64,000 nucleotides of DNA from Ephydatia muelleri. Its lineage: Eukaryota; Porifera; Demospongiae; Spongillida; Spongillidae. The notes under the pieces are model-generated. The model worked only from the letters and a program-made list of their open reading frames with translations. It was not told where the DNA came from and ran no database searches. The DNA is taken from positions 4,893,298-4,957,297 of the forward strand of contig JABACO010000024.1 of assembly GCA_013339895.1 (NCBI GenBank), written 5' to 3'. Below, piece by piece: positions 59,949 to 64,000 of this stretch. Each line of letters opens with the position of its first letter. The first letter of the stretch is position 1. Position numbers and translations under genes: made by a program.

Positions 59949-60440
59949 TGTGTGTGTGAGGTGTGTGTGTGTGAGGTGTGTGTGTGTGAGGTGTGTGTGT
60001 GAGGTGTGTGTGTGTGAGGTGTGTGTGTGTATGCATGTGTATGTGTACAGTGTGTGTTTGAGGTGTAGTGAGAGCAATACATGAAATATATTTTGGCTGA
60101 CAAGAAAAGATAATTTTCTCGTGAGCGAATTGATTGATGGAGAACCGACAATGTCTAAAGGGGTTGTTGAAAGTGTTGGTAGCCACAACAATTGACTTCT
60201 GGTCGTTAACCAGCAATCGAGCTTGGAAATAAACGTTCATTGCCTTCCCATTGCAATTTTGAGTATGTATGCATATCATGTAATTTCATATGATTCATTA
60301 GTACATGCAGAATGTATCATCAAGATTGTTAATGAATTAATAATCCGGATAAATCCGGATTATCCGGATTCCGGAATCCGCTCTAATTTAAAGCGGAATC
60401 CGGAATCCGGATAGTAATATTGCCGACGGATACAAATCCT
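59646..60440. mobile_element. Inverted-repeat element rich in ATCCGGA
   Basis: The left end GGGTTTGTATCCGGATAG and the right end CGGATACAAATCCT are roughly inverted. Both ~100-base ends are dense in ATCCGGAT, GGAATCCGGA and CCGGATTATCCGG. A (TG)n block (59900-60050) lies inside. A short frame at 59797-59900 reads MKREFKTGDFVVCKWDVDTD but cannot be tied to a gene. Confidence 0.55.
59896..60065 (+). repeat. (TG)n with TGAGG interruptions
   Basis: TG microsatellite carrying six GTGTGTGTGAG units. Confidence 0.95.
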
Positions 60441-60784
60441 AGTCACGAAGCCACTCTTTAGCTTGGCGTAGCACTTCCGCGTAACTACTTATAACATAGT
60501 TCTAAGCTTAAAAAGTATGCCGCATGAGGTATGAATAGAAAAAGGGGTAAAAGGAGGGCTCTTGCGAGCTCTTGCAATGCGTGGCTTTTTTAAAATCACT
60601 ACCCCTCGAAGGAAAAGAAAATCACCTAGCTTGAGACAGAGAACGCTAATTTATTTTTTTGTGTGTTTACAACTTCATTTTGAATACTTCCAGATATGTT
60701 GGCGGCGTTGCTGGTTGTCTGTTCCATTGAAAACATTTTAAAAGCTACGACACACCCCCCGTGCTAATTTGGCACTCATCGCGT

Positions 60785-60819
<35 letters not shown>

Positions 60820-61272
60820 ATTGGTACGAGTGGAAATAAAAAACAGAAGGTGCTGCAAAACTTTTAAAACGATGGCATGGTGCGCATGCATCAGTACTGA
60901 CGTTAAAACGTACTCCAGACGATGCGTTTGACTGGTACAGTCCGTTAAAAAACCCGTGCTAATATGGCAGCTTACCTTACAATGCCACACCAGACAAGGA
61001 TGAAAGGTTCGAGTGTATTTTGAAGACATAGCTCCCACTCCCAAGAAGAGGAAGAAATCACTTACTGATACCTAAACTACCATACCATCGCTACTACTTT
61101 ACTTTAAAAACCACTTATTAAAGAGAATACGTATATGCATTATACGAATAATACAATCTATGATGGTAATACGGGCACACATGGAATTTAACTTGAGAAT
61201 TAAATTCGCCGCTTTGCAACGACTTAAAAACCACTTTAGAAAATACGTTAACCTTATCTCTAGGTAAAGAAT
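60441..61272. other. Intergenic, no gene recognised
   Basis: AT-rich. It includes a C run at 60786-60817. No conserved frame on either strand. Confidence 0.5.
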
Positions 61273-61486
61273 GCACTGCGCCACAGCATTTAGTATGCAG
61301 AGCTGTGCAGAGTCTGAATACCAACCAGAGATAATATATTATCTCTGTACCAACCATATGCAGATGAGTATCGTTGAAGTGTTCATATGCAGATGTCTGC
61401 ATATGAACACTTCAATGATATCCATCTGCATATGGTTGGTATGCAGACTCTGCACAGCTCTGCATACTAAATGCTGTGGCGCAGTG
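61273..61486. repeat. Long palindrome, 214 bp
   Basis: The left arm CACTGCGCCACAGCATTTAG pairs with CTAAATGCTGTGGCGCAGTG on the right. Pairing continues through TGCAGAGCTGTGCAGAGTCT and CATATGCAGATG to the centre. The left arm also contains a small extra hairpin AGAGATAATATATTATCTCT between two ACCAACC copies that is missing from the right arm. Confidence 0.92.
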
Positions 61487-61604
61487 ATGGTAGCACAATC
61501 TGTGCAGGTTATCATCAAAGGTTTATCGTACAATCCAGAGACAGAAGCTAATGATTTGTTGTCAATATTTCAGTAGCCTAGCTGAGTGGCTTGGTTCCGC
61601 TGAC

Positions 61605-61775
61605 ATGGAGGGAGGGAGGGAGGAGAGAGGGGGAGGAGGGAAGGAGGAGGGAAGGAGGAGGGAAGGAGGAGGAGGAGGGAGGGAGGGCGGGAGGGAGGGC
61701 GGAGGGAGATGTGTTTTATTGGTGTGTTTTATTGGTGTGTTTTATTGGTGTGTTTTATTGGTGTGTTTTATTGTC
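61605..61775 (+). repeat. Homopurine tract and GTGTTTTATTG repeat
   Basis: GGGAGGGAGGA purine tract (61605-61709) followed by five copies of a 13-bp unit TGGTGTGTTTTAT (61712-61775). Confidence 0.92.
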
Positions 61776-61862
61776 GTGGAAACTTATTTATTACCTTAAA
61801 CCTCTTAGTTCCATTAGTGTTTATATCACTACGGTTACTGAGCAGGACCTTCAACTTGTAGG

Positions 61863-62412
61863 GTGTCAACCATCAGGGTGAAGGGTGTTATGGGTAGGAT
61901 GTGGACCATCAGGGTGAAGGATGTTATGGGTAGGATGTGGACCATCATGGTGAAGGGTGTTATTGGTAGGATGTGGACCATCAGGGTGAAGGGTGTTATG
62001 TGTAGGATGTGGGGCCATCAGGGTGAAGGGTGTTATGGGTAGGATGTGGACCATCATGGTGAAGGGTGTTATGGGTAGGATGTGGACCATCAGGGTGAAG
62101 GGGATGTGGACCATCATGGTGAAGGGTGTTATGGGTAGGATATGGACCATCAGGGTGAAGGGTTGTTTTGGGTAAGATGTGGACCATCATGGTGAAGGGT
62201 GTTATGGGCAGGATGTGGACCATCAGGGTGAAAGGTGTTATGGTAGGATGTGGACCATCAGGGTGAAGGGTGTTATGGGTAGGATGTAGACCATCAGGGT
62301 GAAGGGTGTTATGGGTAGGATGCGGACCATCATGGTGAAGGGAGTTATGGGTAGGGTGTGGACCATCAGGGTGAAGGGTGTTATGATAGGATGTAGACCA
62401 TCATGGTGAAGG
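61863..62412 (+). repeat. ~36-bp minisatellite, about 15 copies
   Basis: Unit GTGTTATGGGTAGGATGTGG followed by ACCATCAGGGTGAAGG, with CATCATGG variants and one 15-base deletion near 62100. An inverted single unit (CACCCTGATGGTCCACATCC) lies at 62561-62580, beyond a palindrome. Confidence 0.95.
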
Positions 62413-62440
62413 GAGTCATTATCACTATCACACACCTCAC

Positions 62441-62537
62441 AGGATATTTGACCAATTGAATGCATGAGGAATCGTTCAATGCAATTCTGATTGCATTGAA
62501 CGATTCCTCAAGCATTCAATTGGTCAAATATCCTGTA
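62441..62537. repeat. Palindrome at the minisatellite edge, ~97 bp
   Basis: CAGGATATTTGACCAATTGA and the reverse complement TCAATTGGTCAAATATCCTG form arms of about 46 bases around a GATT loop, with two mismatches or indels. Confidence 0.92.
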
Positions 62538-62580
62538 CTGTACATGGTGCACCCCTATTCCACCCTGATGGTCCACATCC

Positions 62581-62940
62581 TATACTACCCATGGACATAA
62601 CTTCCTTTATATAGCCCCTCCTATTTCTCATTCCTCGTTCGGTGAAGTTTGAAAACTGATTTGGTGTTGCAAAACAAAACTGTTAAGTTCTTACTAATTA
62701 CTCTTCATAGCAGACGAGTTCATAAAAAATTAGATATGATGCAAATTTCTGAAATACATGCACGACCACTGCTGCATGCGTTAAGGGAGCTTATATCCCG
62801 ACCAGTATATCAATACTTATTATTCATTTGCATTTCTGAATCATTAACCAATACCTTGGATGGTACAAAGTCTGTTTGTGACACTAATGGTCACAGTACA
62901 TGAATATTAATTAACTTCACATTGTTCAAGTCGTTGCTAT
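62581..62940. other. Intergenic, no gene recognised
   Basis: AT-rich sequence downstream of the dioxygenase gene. It contains an 84-residue plus frame without a recognisable domain. Confidence 0.5.
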
Positions 62941-64000
62941 TGCAAATCCAAAAACTTGTTCCAATCTTGTTTAAATATCTCTTGACCATCTTCATCCCCT
63001 TCCCCATCTTCCTCTTCCTTAACCTTTTTCTCCTTTCCTTCCTCTGTACCTTCTTCCTTGCTATCACTCTCACACACCTCCCTACAGCCATCTCCACTCA
63101 CAAGGGCCTGACGTTGCTTACACCACTTAGGCACTCCAACCAGTATCACAGCCTCCTGGTAGAAAAATTCAGTAGATGCTTTATTGCCCTGAACTCCACC
63201 ACCTGCTATTTGCACACACTTAGACGTTCTTTGGCACCATGTGATCTTAGTAGCACTGCAAGAGTTATTACCGAAGCAGACCGTTGATGTTTCGGGTGTA
63301 TCTGCATCCTCATCGCTGGTCACAACACCAATATCATCAAATACCAACTCCCGAAATGAGTTAGCAATGTAGCCAGCCTTCCCATCTACCAGAGGCTTCA
63401 CCACCACTGGGATACTAAGAGATCGCACCTCTGCATATATACAGTAGTCCGCACCTTTCAGTGTTAAGGGAAATGGGATTGGCGATGGCTTTCACCAGAA
63501 GATGTTTGAAACGGGCAATCTCTGGATTGGAGATCAGTGGAGCCACACTGCCACAGTATCTGTCTGCATGCCATGCAAGATATATGTCAAAGTTACTCTA
63601 TATCCAATGGTCAGGAGAAGAATCTCGTGTTCTCGGAGTAGAAGACCAAACAAATTCCACTTTGTTTCCATGGTGATGAGTAACGAGGCTACCGCCAGTG
63701 ATCTGGGTAGGTATAGGCACACGACCAAACTCCCAAACATTTCCTTTGACTTGAGGATATCCACGTGAGAGCGGAAGTGGCCGCCTGCTCCGTAGATGTT
63801 TAGCTTGTTCAGTTGGGTGCGAATGTTGCATATTTGCGGCACGAGCTTCTTGATTTCAAACAAGATGGTGTGCTACTGACGGAAAAATCCGCGACGAAGG
63901 GATCAGGCTCTAATTTGAGAGCATCTCGGTAGGCTTTGTCCGTGACAGTATCGCCAGAGATAATAACTGTATATAGATATGATATCTCTGCCATAACCAA
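62937..64000 (-). pseudogene. 2-oxoglutarate/Fe(II) dioxygenase, partial and frameshifted
   Basis: Read leftward from the window edge: AYRDALKLEPDPFVADFSVS, then after a shift QLNKLNIYGAGGHFRSHVDI with the metal-binding H-x-D (HVD). KEMFGSLVVCL, ITGGSLVTHHHGNKVEFVW and REHEILLLTIGYRVTLTYIL follow; the last has the distal His and the 2OG-binding Arg. The C-terminal extension reads FRELVFDDIGVVTSDEDADT, ITWCQRTSKC and QEAVILVGVPKW, then an acidic tail. This order matches a family of large prolyl-hydroxylase-like oxygenases known in fungi, protists and some invertebrates. At least three one-base shifts lie between 63840 and 63600, and one more near 63430. The start is outside the window. It is either a pseudogene or a sequence with errors. 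Confidence 0.65.

Overview
The window is eukaryotic, from an invertebrate metazoan. Genes are split by GT-AG introns, microsatellites and poly-C/poly-G runs are abundant, and DNA transposons are dense and nested. A Shark/HTK16-like SH2 domain, ankyrin repeats, a Roc-COR GTPase, 3CxxC zinc fingers and a bacterial-looking intronless hydrolase together suggest an early-branching marine animal, most likely a sponge. The sequence alone does not prove this.

Layout. 0.2-1.2 kb: the 3' part of a RING-type zinc-finger gene (minus strand). 3.4-4.8 kb: remains of a mobile-element-associated ORF rich in ADPEKK repeats. 5.6-8.6 kb: an exactly 3,000-bp hAT transposon with an 8-bp target duplication and a seven-exon BED-finger transposase. 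9.6-19.0 kb: a five-exon gene whose splice phases all agree. It encodes a ~1,636-residue protein with a short HMG-box-like region, a very long Ser/Thr/Pro-rich body and a C-terminal coiled coil. 19-24.7 kb: repeat debris and a 1.2-kb hAT5-like element. 24.8-25.6 kb: an intronless alpha/beta hydrolase with its own TATA box and polyA signal, probably acquired from bacteria. 27.7 kb: a fibronectin-III exon. 32-36 kb: a large fold-back element carrying a nested hAT. 37.4-39.7 kb: a hAT5-like element carrying a nested P-like element, inserted beside a decayed piggyBac copy. 41.6-49.8 kb: a minus-strand gene encoding SH2, linker, ankyrin repeats, Roc GTPase and COR. 50.2-53.6 kb: an inverted pair of 3CxxC zinc-finger genes. 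54.5-59.3 kb: a two-gene P-like transposon with 38-bp terminal inverted repeats. 61-62.6 kb: palindromes and a minisatellite. 62.9-64.0 kb: part of a 2-oxoglutarate/Fe(II) dioxygenase gene.

The most novel candidate is the SH2-ankyrin-Roc-COR gene. It joins a phosphotyrosine-reading module of the Shark/HTK16 type to a ROCO GTPase, with no kinase domain visible. A second theme is self-complementary DNA. A family of 70-120 bp hairpins shares one terminal motif but has different stems. Several other long palindromes and a ~1.5-kb fold-back are also present. Many conserved exons carry single-base indels while three long coding exons (4.1, 1.5 and 0.75 kb) are intact, so local assembly error and true pseudogenization both need to be considered.
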